Below, one piece after another: positions 1-9,499 of a stretch of 64,000 nucleotides of DNA (positions are counted from its first letter, which is position 1; each line of letters begins with the position of its first letter). The position numbers and the translations under genes were made by a program. Under the pieces are notes generated by a model, which was not told the origin of the DNA, made no database searches, and worked only from the letters and a program-made list of their open reading frames with translations. This DNA is from Azoarcus sp. GTDB taxonomy: Bacteria > Pseudomonadota > Gammaproteobacteria > Burkholderiales > Rhodocyclaceae. The stretch covers positions 1 through 64,000 of the forward strand of contig JAUSOD010000070.1 of the NCBI GenBank assembly GCA_030656215.1, written 5' to 3'.

Positions 1-141
1 GAGATGGTCATGCCGGGTGACAACGTGTCGATCACGGTCAAGCTCATTGCCCCGATCGCCATGGAAGAAGGTCTGCGCTTCGCGATTCGCGAAGGCGGCC
101 GTACCGTTGGCGCCGGCGTCGTCGCCAAGATCATCGAGTAA
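1..141 (+). CDS. tuf: Elongation factor Tu, C-terminal end (cut by the window edge)
   Basis: The first 46 codons read in frame to a TAA and give the typical EF-Tu domain III ending, with [21 protein letters not shown] and a final KIIE. EF-Tu delivers aminoacyl-tRNA to the ribosome as a GTP complex. The 5' part lies left of the window. It sits directly upstream of rpsJ, the usual betaproteobacterial str-S10 junction. Confidence 0.97.
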
Positions 142-151
142 CACTTCTTGA

Positions 152-171
152 GCGGGGTCGAGAGGCCCCGC
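152..171 (+). terminator. GC hairpin between tuf and rpsJ (weak terminator or processing hairpin)
   Basis: GCGGGG, an 8-base loop and CCCCGC form a 6-bp stem just after the tuf stop. No proper T-run follows, only a CTCTTT a few bases on. It may attenuate or mark a processing site between tuf and the S10 genes. Full termination is not supported. Confidence 0.35.
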
Positions 172-196
172 GCATTCGCTCTTTGGGAACAACATC

Positions 197-508
197 ATGC
201 AAAGCCAGAAAATCCGTATCCGTCTGAAAGCGTTCGACTATCGCCTCATTGATCAGTCAGCGCTGGAAATCGTCGAAACAGCCAAGCGTACCGGTGCGGT
301 TGTCCGTGGCCCGGTGCCGCTGCCGACCCGGATCGAGCGCTTCGATCTGCTGCGTTCGCCGCACGTGAACAAGGCGTCGCGCGACCAGATGGAAATTCGT
401 ACCCATCAGCGCCTGATGGACATCATCGATCCGACGGACAAGACCGTTGATGCGCTGATGAAGCTGGATCTTCCGGCGGGTGTGGATGTGGAGATCAAGC
501 TGCAGTAA
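197..508 (+). CDS. rpsJ: 30S ribosomal protein S10
   Basis: The 103-residue product has the full S10 length and ends in the familiar VDVEIKLQ. S10 binds the 30S head and, in other bacteria, also acts with NusB in transcription antitermination. It follows tuf by 55 bases and precedes rplC by a 114-base gap that carries promoter-like palindromes, so it may be transcribed partly with tuf and partly apart from the rest of the S10 genes. No strong Shine-Dalgarno is visible before the ATG. Confidence 0.98.
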   Translation: MQSQKIRIRLKAFDYRLIDQSALEIVETAKRTGAVVRGPVPLPTRIERFDLLRSPHVNKASRDQMEIRTHQRLMDIIDPTDKTVDALMKLDLPAGVDVEIKLQ

Positions 509-517
509 TTGCTGCGC

Positions 518-554
518 TTGCATTAGTTTCGATAGGGCCGGTATAATCCGGCCC
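518..554 (+). promoter_or_regulatory. Promoter-like element with the -10 box in the loop of a perfect palindrome
   Basis: TTGCAT is followed after 18 bases by TATAAT. The TATAAT forms exactly the 6-base loop between GGGCCGG and CCGGCCC, a perfect 7-bp inverted repeat at 535-554. A second hairpin (CCCGGT/ACCGGG, 588-607) lies between this site and the rplC ribosome-binding site. The simplest reading is a promoter for the S10 genes downstream of rpsJ. The palindrome could be an operator, a cruciform or an RNA hairpin. Confidence 0.5.
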
Positions 555-622
555 TTGTGCCTTTTGGTGCAATTTATTGGTTCGACCCCCGGTCAATCGA
601 AACCGGGAATCAGGAGAAAAAA

Positions 623-1261
623 ATGAGTCTAGGCCTTGTAGGGCGCAAGGTCGGCATGACTCGCATCTTTGCCGAAGATGGTAGAACCATCCCGGTGACG
701 GTGCTTGACGTGTCCGACAATCGCGTGTCCCAGATCAAGACGCCTGAAACCGACGGTTATGCCGCGGTCCAGGTCGCAGTAGGTAAACGCCGCGCCAGTC
801 GCGTGGTGAAGTCTCTCGCCGGGCATCTCGCCAAGGCTGGAGTTGAGCCCTGCCGCATTCTGCGTGAATTCCGTCTCGAGGCCGATCAGATCGGTTCGTT
901 CAAGGCGGGTGACGTGGTGAGTGCCGACGTGTTCGCAGCCGGCCAGAAGGTCGATGTTACGGGCGTGTCCATCGGTAAGGGTTTTTCCGGTGTGCAGAAG
1001 CGTCATAATTTCGCTTCCAATCGTGCCTCGCACGGTAACTCGCTGTCGCACAATTCCGCCGGTTCCATCGGTATGGCGCAGGACCCCGGTCGTGTATTCC
1101 CTGGTAAGCGGATGGCCGGTCAGTACGGCAACGTCCAGGTGACGACGCAAGGTCTTGAGGTCGTTCGGGTGGATGTCGAGCGGCAACTGCTCCTGATCAA
1201 GGGTGCGGTGCCGGGCTCCAAGGGTGGCGACGTAGTCGTTCGTCCCGCGGTCAAGGCTTGA
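623..1261 (+). CDS. rplC: 50S ribosomal protein L3
   Basis: The start is placed at the ATG after AGGAGAAAA, giving 212 residues beginning [14 protein letters not shown]. The longer open frame in the track runs back into the upstream promoter region and has no ribosome-binding site. L3 nucleates early 50S assembly near the peptidyl transferase centre. The segment [20 protein letters not shown] contains the glutamine that PrmB methylates in relatives. Confidence 0.98.
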   Translation: MSLGLVGRKVGMTRIFAEDGRTIPVTVLDVSDNRVSQIKTPETDGYAAVQVAVGKRRASRVVKSLAGHLAKAGVEPCRILREFRLEADQIGSFKAGDVVSADVFAAGQKVDVTGVSIGKGFSGVQKRHNFASNRASHGNSLSHNSAGSIGMAQDPGRVFPGKRMAGQYGNVQVTTQGLEVVRVDVERQLLLIKGAVPGSKGGDVVVRPAVKA

Positions 1262-1275
1262 GGGGCGATTAGACA

Positions 1276-1896
1276 ATGGAACTGAAACTCTTGAATGATC
1301 AGGGTCAAGCTGCGTCGACGCTGCAAGCGTCCGATGTGCTGTTTGCCCGTGAGTATAACGAAGCGCTGATTCACCAGCTCGTGACCGCCTATCAGGCGAA
1401 TGCACGTTCGGGTAATCGTGCGCAGAAAGGCCGCTCGGAGATCGCCAAGTCGACCCGTAAGCCTTTCCGTCAGAAAGGTACGGGTAATGCGCGTGCCGGT
1501 ATGGCGTCAAGCCCGCTGTGGCGTGGCGGCGGCAAGATCTTTCCGAATTCGCCTGACGAGAACTTCTCGCAGAAAGTGAACCGCAAGATGTATCGCGCCG
1601 GTGTGGCAGCGATCCTCTCGCAGTTGGCTCGCGAAGATCGTCTCGCCATCGTGGAAAACTTCAGCGTCGAGGCGCCGAAGACCCGCATGCTGGTGCAGAA
1701 GCTGAAGGGAATGGGGCTGGATTCAGTGCTGGTGATCACCGACGGGCTGGATGAGAACCTGTTTCTGTCTTCGCGTAACCTGAACAAGGTGTTGGTGCTC
1801 GACGTCCACGAAGCCGATCCGGTGTCGCTGGTGCGTTTCCCGAAGGTGCTGGTCACCAAGGGTGCGCTGGCCAAGATGGAGGAGGCGTGGCAATGA
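1276..1896 (+). CDS. rplD: 50S ribosomal protein L4
   Basis: The 206-residue product matches L4 in length. It has the conserved extended loop [20 protein letters not shown] and the [11 protein letters not shown] segment. L4 binds 23S rRNA and lines the exit tunnel. In enterobacteria it also autoregulates the S10 operon. Its TGA overlaps the rplW start in an ATGA junction, so translational coupling is likely. Confidence 0.98.
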   Translation: MELKLLNDQGQAASTLQASDVLFAREYNEALIHQLVTAYQANARSGNRAQKGRSEIAKSTRKPFRQKGTGNARAGMASSPLWRGGGKIFPNSPDENFSQKVNRKMYRAGVAAILSQLAREDRLAIVENFSVEAPKTRMLVQKLKGMGLDSVLVITDGLDENLFLSSRNLNKVLVLDVHEADPVSLVRFPKVLVTKGALAKMEEAWQ

Positions 1897-2198
1897 GCGC
1901 TATTAACCAGGAACGTCTGCTGCAGGTGCTGCTCGCACCGCAGATCTCCGAGAAGGCGACGTATATCGCCGACAAGAACGAGCAGGTGGTGTTCAAGGTC
2001 GTCTCCGACGCAACCAAACCTGAAGTGAAGGCGGCTGTCGAGCTGCTGTTCAAGGTTGAGGTGAAGTCGGTGCAGGTCCTGAACGTCAAGGGCAAGGCCA
2101 AGCGCACGGGCAAGACCGCCGGTCGTCGCAAGGACTGGAAGAAGGCCTTCGTTTGCCTCAAGCCCGGCCAGGAAATCAACTTTGTGGCTGGGGAGTAA
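1893..2198 (+). CDS. rplW: 50S ribosomal protein L23
   Basis: The product of 101 residues is a standard L23, with the [15 protein letters not shown]-terminus and RKDWKKAFV near the end. L23 sits at the tunnel exit and docks trigger factor and SRP. The ATG at 1893 is preferred over the upstream GTG in the ORF track because GGAGG lies at the right distance and the ATG overlaps the rplD stop. Confidence 0.97.
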   Translation: MSAINQERLLQVLLAPQISEKATYIADKNEQVVFKVVSDATKPEVKAAVELLFKVEVKSVQVLNVKGKAKRTGKTAGRRKDWKKAFVCLKPGQEINFVAGE

Positions 2199-2204
2199 TC
2201 AATC

Positions 2205-3032
2205 ATGGCACTGGTAAAACTCAAGCCTACATCGCCCGGCCGCCGTGCGATGGTCAAGGTGGTCAATCCCGACCTGCACAAGGGTCGGCCGTTCGACGCT
2301 TTGCTCGAAAAGAAGATCAGCAAGGCCGGTCGTAACAACAGCGGTCGCATCACGGTTCGTCACCAGGGTGGCGGTCACAAGATGCACTACCGGGTCATCG
2401 ATTTCCGTCGCAACAAGGACGGTATCGTGGCCAAGGTTGAGCGCCTCGAGTACGACCCCAACCGGTCGGCCAACATTGCACTGCTGTGCTATGCCGATGG
2501 CGAGCGTCGCTACATCATCGCGCCGCGCGGTGTGGTGGTCGGTCAGTCGATCGTGAGCGGTGTCGAAGCGCCGATCAAGCCGGGCAATGCACTTCCGATC
2601 CGCAATATTCCGGTCGGATCGACCATTCACTGCGTCGAGATGATGCCTGGCAAGGGCGCGCAAATGGCGCGTGCAGCCGGTACCTCCGTTCAGTTGCTGG
2701 CGCGTGAAGGTGTTTATGCTCAGCTGCGTCTGCGTTCCGGTGAAATTCGCCGGGTGCACGTCGAGTGCCGCGCCACGATTGGCGAGGTCGGCAACGAAGA
2801 GCATAGCCTGCGCAAGATCGGCAAGGCCGGCGCCAACCGCTGGCGTGGTATCCGCCCGACCGTTCGTGGTGTTGCCATGAACCCGGTGGATCACCCGCAC
2901 GGTGGTGGCGAAGGTCGTACTGGCGAAGGTCGCGTTTCGGTCAGCCCGTGGGGCACGCCTGCCAAGGGTTATCGTACCCGCAGCAACAAGCGTACCGACA
3001 CGATGATCGTGCAGCGTCGTCACAAGCGTTAA
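2205..3032 (+). CDS. rplB: 50S ribosomal protein L2
   Basis: The 275-residue product has the L2 hallmarks, including [18 protein letters not shown] and the [14 protein letters not shown] loop that carries the histidine near the peptidyl transferase centre. L2 is needed for subunit association and peptidyl transfer. It lies 6 bases after rplW in the S10 order. Confidence 0.98.
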   Translation: MALVKLKPTSPGRRAMVKVVNPDLHKGRPFDALLEKKISKAGRNNSGRITVRHQGGGHKMHYRVIDFRRNKDGIVAKVERLEYDPNRSANIALLCYADGERRYIIAPRGVVVGQSIVSGVEAPIKPGNALPIRNIPVGSTIHCVEMMPGKGAQMARAAGTSVQLLAREGVYAQLRLRSGEIRRVHVECRATIGEVGNEEHSLRKIGKAGANRWRGIRPTVRGVAMNPVDHPHGGGEGRTGEGRVSVSPWGTPAKGYRTRSNKRTDTMIVQRRHKR

Positions 3033-3042
3033 GGGGTAACAG

Positions 3043-3318
3043 ATGGCACGTTCTATCAAGAAAGGCCCGTTCATCGACGCGCACCTTCTGAAGAAGGTCG
3101 ACGCCGCACGGGGTAGCAACGACAAGCGCCCGATCAAGACTTGGTCCCGTCGTTCCACCGTCCTGCCCGATTTTGTCGGCCTGACGATCGCTGTTCATAA
3201 TGGCCGCCAGCATATTCCGGTTTATGTGTCGGAAAACATGGTTGGCCACAAGCTCGGCGAGTTTGCGCTGACGCGTACCTTCAAGGGTCATGCGGCAAGC
3301 AAGAAGGCGAAGAGGTAA
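3043..3318 (+). CDS. rpsS: 30S ribosomal protein S19
   Basis: This 91-residue protein begins [18 protein letters not shown] and has [17 protein letters not shown], both typical of S19. It sits in the 30S head beside S13 and contacts the A-site finger region. It lies between rplB and rplV with short spacers. Confidence 0.98.
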   Translation: MARSIKKGPFIDAHLLKKVDAARGSNDKRPIKTWSRRSTVLPDFVGLTIAVHNGRQHIPVYVSENMVGHKLGEFALTRTFKGHAASKKAKR

Positions 3319-3320
3319 TC

Positions 3321-3650
3321 ATGGAAACCAAAGCAATTCTCCGTGGTGTTCGCCTCTCCGCGCAAAAGGGTCGCCTGGTGGCGGATCTGGTGCGCGGCCG
3401 GCCGGTTGGGCAGGCGCTCAACGTCCTGGCCTTCTCGCCCAAGAAAGGCGCCAAGATCATCCGCAAGGTGGTCGAGTCCGCAATCGCCAACGCCGAGCAC
3501 AATGACGGCGCCGATATCGATGCACTGAAGATCACGACGATCCATGTGGAAGAGGGTACGACGCTGAAGCGATTCACCGCGCGTGCGAAGGGTCGTGGAA
3601 ATCGTATTTCCAAGCCCACCTGCCACATTTACGTGACCGTCGGCGAGTAA
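3321..3650 (+). CDS. rplV: 50S ribosomal protein L22
   Basis: The 109-residue product has the L22 features [19 protein letters not shown] and the [18 protein letters not shown] hairpin that reaches into the exit tunnel, where macrolide-resistance changes occur in other species. The start follows rpsS by two bases. Confidence 0.98.
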   Translation: METKAILRGVRLSAQKGRLVADLVRGRPVGQALNVLAFSPKKGAKIIRKVVESAIANAEHNDGADIDALKITTIHVEEGTTLKRFTARAKGRGNRISKPTCHIYVTVGE

Positions 3651-3659
3651 GGAGCAGAT

Positions 3660-4415
3660 ATGGGTCAGAAAATACATCCCACCGGATTCCGCCTCGCCGT
3701 CACGCGTGACTGGAGTTCCCGTTGGTACGCGTCGAGCAAAGATTTTCCGAAAATGTTGCAGGAAGATCTGAAGGTCCGCGATTACTTGAAGAAGCGTCTT
3801 GCTCATGCATCGGTTGCCCGCGTGGTTATCGAGCGGCCGGCCAAGAATGCACGTATCACCCTGTACAGCGCACGTCCTGGCGTGGTGATCGGCAAGAAGG
3901 GTGAGGATATCGAGGCGCTCAAGCGTGATCTTCAAAAGATCATCGGCGTGCCGGTGCACGTGAATATCGAAGAAATTCGCAAGCCGGAAATTGACGCCAA
4001 GCTGATTGCGGATTCGATTGCACAGCAGCTTGAGAAGCGGATCATGTTCCGTCGCGCGATGAAGCGTGCGATGCAAAATGCCATGCGTCTGGGTGCTCAG
4101 GGCATCAAGATCATGAGTGCCGGGCGTCTCAACGGTGCCGAAATTGCGCGTACCGAGTGGTATCGCGAAGGTCGTGTTCCGCTCCACACCCTGCGCGCGA
4201 ACATCGATTACGGTGTCTCGGAAGCAAAAACCACCTACGGCATCATCGGCATCAAGGTCTGGGTTTACAAGGGCGAGATGCTGGGTCGTAACGAACAGCC
4301 GGTTGCCGCCGAGCCGGAAGCTGACGCCCGTCGTGCTCGCCGTGGTGCGCCGCGTGATGATGCTCGTCCGGGTCGTCGTCCCGCCCGCCGGCCTGAAGAA
4401 AGCAGGAGCGAATAA
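3660..4415 (+). CDS. rpsC: 30S ribosomal protein S3
   Basis: The product is 251 residues, slightly longer than the 233 of E. coli. The KH-type RNA-binding region ([15 protein letters not shown]) and the C-terminal domain with [21 protein letters not shown] are intact. The extra length is an Arg/Ala/Pro-rich basic tail after about residue 215, which varies among betaproteobacteria. S3 forms the mRNA entry channel. The TAATG junction overlaps rplP by one base. Confidence 0.98.
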   Translation: MGQKIHPTGFRLAVTRDWSSRWYASSKDFPKMLQEDLKVRDYLKKRLAHASVARVVIERPAKNARITLYSARPGVVIGKKGEDIEALKRDLQKIIGVPVHVNIEEIRKPEIDAKLIADSIAQQLEKRIMFRRAMKRAMQNAMRLGAQGIKIMSAGRLNGAEIARTEWYREGRVPLHTLRANIDYGVSEAKTTYGIIGIKVWVYKGEMLGRNEQPVAAEPEADARRARRGAPRDDARPGRRPARRPEESRSE

Positions 4416-4828
4416 TGCTGCAGCCGTCGAGAAGAAAGTATCGCAAGGAGCAGAAGGGTCGTAACACGGGTGTAGCTACTCGTGGCGCCAAGGTGAGCTT
4501 CGGGGATTTTGGCCTGAAGGCTGTCGGGCGTGGTCGCCTGACGGCACGTCAGATTGAGTCCGCGCGTCGTGCGATGACGCGTCACATCAAGCGTGGCGGC
4601 CGGATCTGGATCCGCATTTTCCCGGACAAGCCGATTTCGCGTAAGCCGGCTGAAGTCCGTATGGGTAACGGTAAGGGCAATCCCGAGTACTGGGTCGCAG
4701 AGATCCAGCCGGGCAAGGTGCTCTACGAAATGGATGGCGTGGACGAAACGCTTGCGCGTGAAGCATTCCGGCTTGCAGCCGCAAAGCTTCCGCTCGAGAC
4801 CGTGTTCGTTACCCGTCAGATGGGGTAA
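4415..4828 (+). CDS. rplP: 50S ribosomal protein L16
   Basis: The 137-residue product starts [17 protein letters not shown] and has [20 protein letters not shown] and [14 protein letters not shown], all diagnostic of L16. L16 positions the A-site tRNA in the 50S subunit. The start overlaps the last base of rpsC. Confidence 0.98.
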   Translation: MLQPSRRKYRKEQKGRNTGVATRGAKVSFGDFGLKAVGRGRLTARQIESARRAMTRHIKRGGRIWIRIFPDKPISRKPAEVRMGNGKGNPEYWVAEIQPGKVLYEMDGVDETLAREAFRLAAAKLPLETVFVTRQMG

Positions 4829-4830
4829 GC

Positions 4831-5025
4831 ATGAAAGTGAGTGAACTCCGCGCGAAGAGCGCTGATGAATTGAACCAGGAGTTGCTCGAGCTGCTGAAGG
4901 CGCAGTTTTCTCTGCGCATGCAACATGCAACACAGCAACTCGGCAATACGAGCCAAATGGGCAAGGTGCGTCGCGACATCGCGCGTGTCCGTACGCTCCT
5001 TCGCGAAAAGGCGGATCTGAAATGA
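4831..5025 (+). CDS. rpmC: 50S ribosomal protein L29
   Basis: This is a 64-residue helical L29 with [31 protein letters not shown] and a C-terminal [12 protein letters not shown]. It lies near the tunnel exit next to L23. It overlaps rpsQ by 4 bases through an ATGA junction. Confidence 0.97.
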   Translation: MKVSELRAKSADELNQELLELLKAQFSLRMQHATQQLGNTSQMGKVRRDIARVRTLLREKADLK

Positions 5026-5291
5026 GCGAGCAAGCTGTGAAGGTTCGCCGCGCCCTCGTCGGGCGTGTCGTGAGCGACAAGATGGACAAGACGGTGACGG
5101 TGCTCGTCGAGCGTCGCGTCAAGCATCCGCTTTACGGCAAGATCATTACCCGTTCGGCCAAGTACCATGCGCATGTCGAGGATGGTGCCGCCACCCAGGG
5201 TGATCTGGTCGAAATTGAAGAGTGCCGACCCATTTCACGCACAAAGACTTGGAAAGTGACGCAAGTCCTGGAAAAGGCGAGTGTGATCTGA
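5022..5291 (+). CDS. rpsQ: 30S ribosomal protein S17
   Basis: The 89-residue product has the S17 motifs [29 protein letters not shown] and [16 protein letters not shown]17 is a primary 16S rRNA binder. In E. coli it is the last S10 operon gene. Here too the following 149-base gap holds a strong hairpin and promoter-like hexamers. Confidence 0.98.
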   Translation: MSEQAVKVRRALVGRVVSDKMDKTVTVLVERRVKHPLYGKIITRSAKYHAHVEDGAATQGDLVEIEECRPISRTKTWKVTQVLEKASVI

Positions 5292-5316
5292 TTGGTTGGT
5301 TTGCAATATTTGTTTG

Positions 5317-5351
5317 AACAGCTTGGCGTGCATGCGCCAAGCTGTTATACT
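5317..5351 (+). promoter_or_regulatory. 12-bp perfect hairpin overlapping a probable spc-operon promoter
   Basis: AACAGCTTGGCG and CGCCAAGCTGTT form a perfect 12-bp stem with loop TGCATG (5317-5346). TTGGCG in the left arm and TATACT beginning at the last stem base are separated by 17 bases, a good sigma-70 arrangement. The position between rpsQ and rplN equals that of the E. coli spc promoter. As RNA the hairpin could attenuate read-through from the S10 genes, although no T-run follows. Confidence 0.5.
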
Positions 5352-5440
5352 TTCAAATCTTGCTCCGGGATTCGTCGGGGCATCCTACCCTGACGGGTTC
5401 CAATACTGACCGCGACGCGGGATAAGTTGGAGATAAATTC

Positions 5441-5809
5441 ATGATTCAAATGCAGTCCAGGCTCGACGTAGCCGACAACACCGGCGCACGGTCGGTGATG
5501 TGCATCAAGGTGCTCGGCGGATCGAAGCGTCGGTATGCCGGTATCGGTGACATTATCAAGGTCACCATTAAGGATGCTGCACCTCGCGGTCGCGTCAAAA
5601 AGGGTGATGTCTACAACGCTGTTGTGGTTCGCACTGCCAAGGGAGTTCGTCGTCCGGATGGATCGCTTGTCAAGTTCGACAACAATGCGGCTGTGCTTTT
5701 GAACAATAAGCTTGAGCCAATCGGCACCCGCATCTTCGGGCCGGTGACGCGTGAGCTGCGAACGGAACGGTTCATGAAGATCGTCTCGCTTGCGCCGGAA
5801 GTGCTCTGA
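5441..5809 (+). CDS. rplN: 50S ribosomal protein L14
   Basis: The 122-residue product starts [27 protein letters not shown], the usual L14 N-terminus, and contains the [16 protein letters not shown] loop. L14 forms an intersubunit bridge. It opens the spc group after the hairpin/promoter gap and has a GGAGA ribosome-binding site. Confidence 0.98.
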   Translation: MIQMQSRLDVADNTGARSVMCIKVLGGSKRRYAGIGDIIKVTIKDAAPRGRVKKGDVYNAVVVRTAKGVRRPDGSLVKFDNNAAVLLNNKLEPIGTRIFGPVTRELRTERFMKIVSLAPEVL

Positions 5810-5821
5810 GGAGTCGATGAG

Positions 5822-6139
5822 ATGAACAAAATCCGCAAGGGTGATGAGGTCGTGGTGTTGACGGGTAAAGACCGTGGGCGCCGGGGCGCCGTTGTGCGTC
5901 GTGTCGACGACGAGCGCCTGGTGGTAGAGGGTGTGAATCGGGTGAAGAAGCATGTCCGCCCGAATCCGCTCAAGGGTGAAGTGGGTGGTATCGTTGAAAA
6001 AGAGATGCCCATTCATGTTTCGAACATCGCGCTGTTCAATCCCGCGTCTCAGAAGGCTGATCGCGTAGGGATCAAGGTGCTTGAGGATGGTCGCAAGGCC
6101 CGCTTCTTCAAGTCGAACGGCGAGCTGGTGGACGCGTAA
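5822..6139 (+). CDS. rplX: 50S ribosomal protein L24
   Basis: This 105-residue protein has the KOW motif [19 protein letters not shown] at the N-terminus and [12 protein letters not shown], both typical of L24. L24 starts 50S assembly near the tunnel exit. It follows rplN by 12 bases. Confidence 0.97.
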   Translation: MNKIRKGDEVVVLTGKDRGRRGAVVRRVDDERLVVEGVNRVKKHVRPNPLKGEVGGIVEKEMPIHVSNIALFNPASQKADRVGIKVLEDGRKARFFKSNGELVDA

Positions 6140-6148
6140 GGAGTGACG

Positions 6149-6688
6149 ATGGCTCGCTTTCAACAGATTTACAAGGATTCGGTAGTTCCTGAGCTGCTCA
6201 AGCAGTTTAGCTACAAGTCCGTCATGGAAGTGCCGCGCATCACCAAGATCACCCTGAACATGGGTGTCGGTGAGGCTGTTGGCGACAAGAAAGTTCTTGA
6301 GCACGCAATTGGCGACATGACCAAGATTGCCGGTCAGAAGCCGGTCTCGACCAAGGCGCGCAAATCGATTGCGGGCTTCAAGATTCGTGACGGTTATCCG
6401 ATTGGCTGCATGGTCACGTTGCGCGGCCCCAAGATGTACGAGTTTCTTGATCGCCTGGTCACGGTTGCGCTGCCGCGCGTGCGTGACTTCCGCGGTATTG
6501 CATCGAAGGGTTTTGATGGTCGCGGAAACTATAACCTCGGCGTCAAAGAGCAGATCATCTTTCCGGAAATCGAGTACGACAAGATCGATGCGCTCCGCGG
6601 GATGAACATCAGCATCACGACGACGGCCAAGAACGACCAGGAAGCGCGTGCGCTGCTGGCTTCGTTCAAGTTCCCGTTCAAGAATTGA
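6149..6688 (+). CDS. rplE: 50S ribosomal protein L5
   Basis: The product from the ATG at 6149 is 179 residues, starting [20 protein letters not shown]. The GTG six bases earlier is rejected because AAGGAG is correctly spaced for the [13 protein letters not shown] and [18 protein letters not shown] are L5 signatures. L5 binds 5S rRNA with L18 and contacts the P-site tRNA. Confidence 0.98.
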   Translation: MARFQQIYKDSVVPELLKQFSYKSVMEVPRITKITLNMGVGEAVGDKKVLEHAIGDMTKIAGQKPVSTKARKSIAGFKIRDGYPIGCMVTLRGPKMYEFLDRLVTVALPRVRDFRGIASKGFDGRGNYNLGVKEQIIFPEIEYDKIDALRGMNISITTTAKNDQEARALLASFKFPFKN

Positions 6689-6695
6689 GGGTGAT

Positions 6696-7001
6696 ATGGC
6701 GAAACTGGCTCTGATCAATCGCGAAGAGAAGCGTCGTAAGACGGTGGAAAAATACGCCGCCAAGCGCGCTGCACTCAACGCACAGATCAATGATCTGAAG
6801 CTGTCCGAAGAAGAGCGCATGACTGCTCGTCTTTCGTTGCAGCAACTGCCGCGCAATGCAAGCCCGGTACGTGCTCGCAATCGTTGCAGTCTGACGGGGC
6901 GCCCGCGTGGTGTGTTCCGCAAGTTTGGTCTGTGCCGTAACAAGCTGCGGGAAATTGCTTTCCGCGGCGAAGTGCCTGGCATGACCAAGGCGAGCTGGTA
7001 A
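6696..7001 (+). CDS. rpsN: 30S ribosomal protein S14
   Basis: The real start is the ATG at 6696 after GAGGG. The track ORF begins inside rplE. The 101-residue product [20 protein letters not shown] is the long, zinc-free form of S14, because the [26 protein letters not shown] segment lacks the paired CxxC motifs. S14 completes the 30S head. Confidence 0.97.
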   Translation: MAKLALINREEKRRKTVEKYAAKRAALNAQINDLKLSEEERMTARLSLQQLPRNASPVRARNRCSLTGRPRGVFRKFGLCRNKLREIAFRGEVPGMTKASW

Positions 7002-7014
7002 GGAGAATAGAAAG

Positions 7015-7410
7015 ATGAGTATGTCCGATCCGATCGCCGACATGCTGACGCGGATTCGCAATGGGCAGCAAGCCCAGAAAGCGAACGTGAGCATGCCCTC
7101 GTCGAAAGTGAAGGTGGCGATCGCCAAGGTTCTTCAGGATGAAGGCTATATCGATGGCTACGTGGTCCGTGATATTGACGGCAAGCCGCAGCTCGATGTC
7201 GCACTCAAATACTATGCAGGTCGCCCGGTTATCGAGCGCATTGAGCGAGTGAGCCGGCCTGGCTTGCGCGTTTATAAAGGCAGTGAAGATCTGCCCCGCG
7301 TGATGAATGGTCTCGGTGTGGCAATTGTGTCTACCCCCAAAGGTTTGATGACTGATCGTACCGCCCGCTCCAGTCGGGTTGGTGGTGAAGTTATCTGCCT
7401 GGTCGCCTAA
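7015..7410 (+). CDS. rpsH: 30S ribosomal protein S8
   Basis: The 131-residue product has [16 protein letters not shown] and ends with [26 protein letters not shown], typical of S8. S8 binds 16S rRNA helix 21 and in E. coli autoregulates the spc operon. An ATG at 7021 is an alternative start, but AAGGAG fits the first one acceptably. Confidence 0.97.
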   Translation: MSMSDPIADMLTRIRNGQQAQKANVSMPSSKVKVAIAKVLQDEGYIDGYVVRDIDGKPQLDVALKYYAGRPVIERIERVSRPGLRVYKGSEDLPRVMNGLGVAIVSTPKGLMTDRTARSSRVGGEVICLVA

Positions 7411-7421
7411 AGGGGGATCTC

Positions 7422-7955
7422 ATGTCTCGTGTAGCTAAGAATCCGGTTGCGATTCCCGGTGGCGTCGAAGTCACGATCTCGGCCGCAGAACTTGCCATTA
7501 AAGGGCCGCTGGGCACCATCCGTCAGGCAATCAGCCCGGCGGTGACGGTCGAGCGTGAGGGCGATATGCTCGTGTGCAAGGCGCGCGAGGGTGTGGCCAA
7601 CGCGGTTGCGATGTCGGGCACCATTCGGTCGCTGGTGAACAACATGGTCATCGGAGTCACCAAAGGCTTCGAGCGCAAGCTCAACCTGGTTGGCGTGGGT
7701 TATCGCGCGCAGGCCCAGGGCGACAAGTTGAATCTCTCGCTGGGTTTCTCCCATCCCGTGGTGCACCAGTTGCCCGACGGCGTGAAGGCTGAAACTCCCA
7801 CCCAGACCGAAATCGTGATCAGAGGTATCGACAAGCAGCAGGTCGGTCAGGTCGCGGCCGAGGTAAGGGCATACCGCTCTCCCGAGCCCTACAAGGGTAA
7901 GGGCGTCCGTTATTCGGACGAAGTGGTTATGCTCAAGGAAACCAAGAAGAAGTAA
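7422..7955 (+). CDS. rplF: 50S ribosomal protein L6
   Basis: The 177-residue product shows the two L6 repeats and the C-terminal signature [15 protein letters not shown]6 binds 23S rRNA near the sarcin-ricin loop. It follows rpsH by 11 bases. Confidence 0.98.
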   Translation: MSRVAKNPVAIPGGVEVTISAAELAIKGPLGTIRQAISPAVTVEREGDMLVCKAREGVANAVAMSGTIRSLVNNMVIGVTKGFERKLNLVGVGYRAQAQGDKLNLSLGFSHPVVHQLPDGVKAETPTQTEIVIRGIDKQQVGQVAAEVRAYRSPEPYKGKGVRYSDEVVMLKETKKK

Positions 7956-7966
7956 GGCGGTTCGTC

Positions 7967-8320
7967 ATGAACAAGAAAGAAACTCGTCTTCGCCGTGCGC
8001 GCAAAACTCGCGCCAAGATTGCGGAGCTCAAGGCGGTGCGCCTCACCGTGTTCCGTACCAACTGCCATATGTACGCCCAGGTGATTTCGGGCTGCGGGTC
8101 GGTTGTACTGGCTGCTGCTTCGACAGTCGAGCCGGCAGTGCGGGCACAGGTTGCCAACGGCGGCAACAAGCAGGCAGCAGAAGTGGTCGGCAAGTTGATC
8201 GCCGAGCGCGCAAAGGCTGCCGGGATCGAGACGGTGGCGTTCGACCGCTCGGGCTTCCTCTATCATGGCCGCGTCAAGACGTTGGCTGAGGCTGCCCGCG
8301 AAGGCGGCCTTAAGTTCTAA
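7967..8320 (+). CDS. rplR: 50S ribosomal protein L18
   Basis: This 117-residue L18 has the basic N-terminus [31 protein letters not shown] and the C-terminal [27 protein letters not shown]18 carries 5S rRNA into the 50S subunit together with L5. Confidence 0.98.
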   Translation: MNKKETRLRRARKTRAKIAELKAVRLTVFRTNCHMYAQVISGCGSVVLAAASTVEPAVRAQVANGGNKQAAEVVGKLIAERAKAAGIETVAFDRSGFLYHGRVKTLAEAAREGGLKF

Positions 8321-8332
8321 GCGAGGATTCGA

Positions 8333-8857
8333 ATGGCTAAGCAACAAAGCAAGCGCCCGCAAGCCTCCGAGGAGCGCGACGACGGACTGCGCGAAAAAAT
8401 GGTCGCGATCAATCGCGTCACCAAGGTCGTGAAGGGTGGTCGTATTCTCGGCTTCGCCGCACTGACGGTGGTCGGTGATGGTGATGGCGGTATCGGTATG
8501 GGCAAGGGCAAGTCGCGGGAAGTGCCGGTAGCGGTGCAGAAGGCGATGGACGAGGCGCGGCGCAAGCTCGCCAAGGTGCCGCTCAAGAACGGTACGCTTC
8601 ATCACACCGTGATCGGCAAGCATGGCGCCGCTTCGGTGCTGATGCAGCCGGCGCCCGTCGGTACCGGCATCATTGCCGGTGGCCCGATGCGTGCTGTGTT
8701 CGAGGTGATGGGCGTGACCGACATCATCTGCAAATGCATCGGCTCCACCAATCCGTACAACGTGGTGCGTGCCACGATCAGCGGGCTGATGGCGATCAAC
8801 ACCCCGTCAGTGATTGCAGCCAAGCGCGGCAAGACTGTCGAAGAGATTCTGGGGTAA
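8333..8857 (+). CDS. rpsE: 30S ribosomal protein S5
   Basis: The 174-residue product has the S5 domain sequence [23 protein letters not shown], then [18 protein letters not shown] and the C-terminal [14 protein letters not shown]5 affects decoding fidelity and is a known site of spectinomycin resistance changes. It lies between rplR and rpmD. Confidence 0.98.
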   Translation: MAKQQSKRPQASEERDDGLREKMVAINRVTKVVKGGRILGFAALTVVGDGDGGIGMGKGKSREVPVAVQKAMDEARRKLAKVPLKNGTLHHTVIGKHGAASVLMQPAPVGTGIIAGGPMRAVFEVMGVTDIICKCIGSTNPYNVVRATISGLMAINTPSVIAAKRGKTVEEILG

Positions 8858-8860
8858 GCG

Positions 8861-9043
8861 ATGACCGACAAGAAAATCAAGGTCACGCTCGTAAAGAGCG
8901 TGATCGGAACCAAACAATCACACCGTGCGACGGTTCGTGGTCTGGGCCTTCGTCGCCTGAACCACTGCGTTGAGTTGATCGATACCCCGGAGGTTCGGGG
9001 CATGATCAACAAGGTGTCCTATCTGGTTAAGTACGAGGCTTGA
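8861..9043 (+). CDS. rpmD: 50S ribosomal protein L30
   Basis: This 60-residue protein, with [29 protein letters not shown], is a complete short bacterial L30. It starts 3 bases after rpsE and ends just before rplO, so coupling is likely. Confidence 0.97.
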   Translation: MTDKKIKVTLVKSVIGTKQSHRATVRGLGLRRLNHCVELIDTPEVRGMINKVSYLVKYEA

Positions 9044-9044
9044 A

Positions 9045-9485
9045 ATGCGCCTGAATACGATTAAGCCCGCTGCTGGCTCGAAGTTCACGGCCAAGCGCGT
9101 TGGCCGCGGCATGGGTAGCGGCCTGGGAAAGACCTGCGGTAGGGGTCACAAGGGTCAAAAGTCCCGCGCCGGTGGCTTTCACAAGGTTGGCTTCGAGGGC
9201 GGTCAGATGCCCCTGCAACGTCGTCTGCCAAAGCGCGGGTTTGTCTCGCTGACGCGTGCCCGTAACGCTGAAGTGCGACTGTCCGAACTCGCTGCGCTGC
9301 CGGTTGATGAGGTCGATCTTTTGGTATTGATGCAGGCCGGTGTCATTCCTGCGGATTCGCTTTCGGCCAAGGTTGTTCTGTCCGGTGATCTCGGTAGCAA
9401 GAAAGTTGTGCTCCGCGGTGTCGGTGCTACGCGTGGTGCCCGTGCAGCCATTGAGGCTGCTGGTGGTTCCGTGGCGGCAGAGTAA
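9045..9485 (+). CDS. rplO: 50S ribosomal protein L15
   Basis: The 146-residue product begins [38 protein letters not shown], the glycine-rich basic N-terminus of L15, and has the [18 protein letters not shown] signature. L15 is a late 50S assembly protein. It starts one base after the rpmD stop. Confidence 0.98.
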   Translation: MRLNTIKPAAGSKFTAKRVGRGMGSGLGKTCGRGHKGQKSRAGGFHKVGFEGGQMPLQRRLPKRGFVSLTRARNAEVRLSELAALPVDEVDLLVLMQAGVIPADSLSAKVVLSGDLGSKKVVLRGVGATRGARAAIEAAGGSVAAE

Positions 9486-9499
9486 GCAAGGGTACGGTT

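Noticed and set aside
5345-7204. 619-codon open frame on the minus strand
   Set aside because: It is antisense to rplN, rplX, rplE, rpsN and part of rpsH, all clearly coding. It has no recognisable protein features and is a GC-skew shadow.
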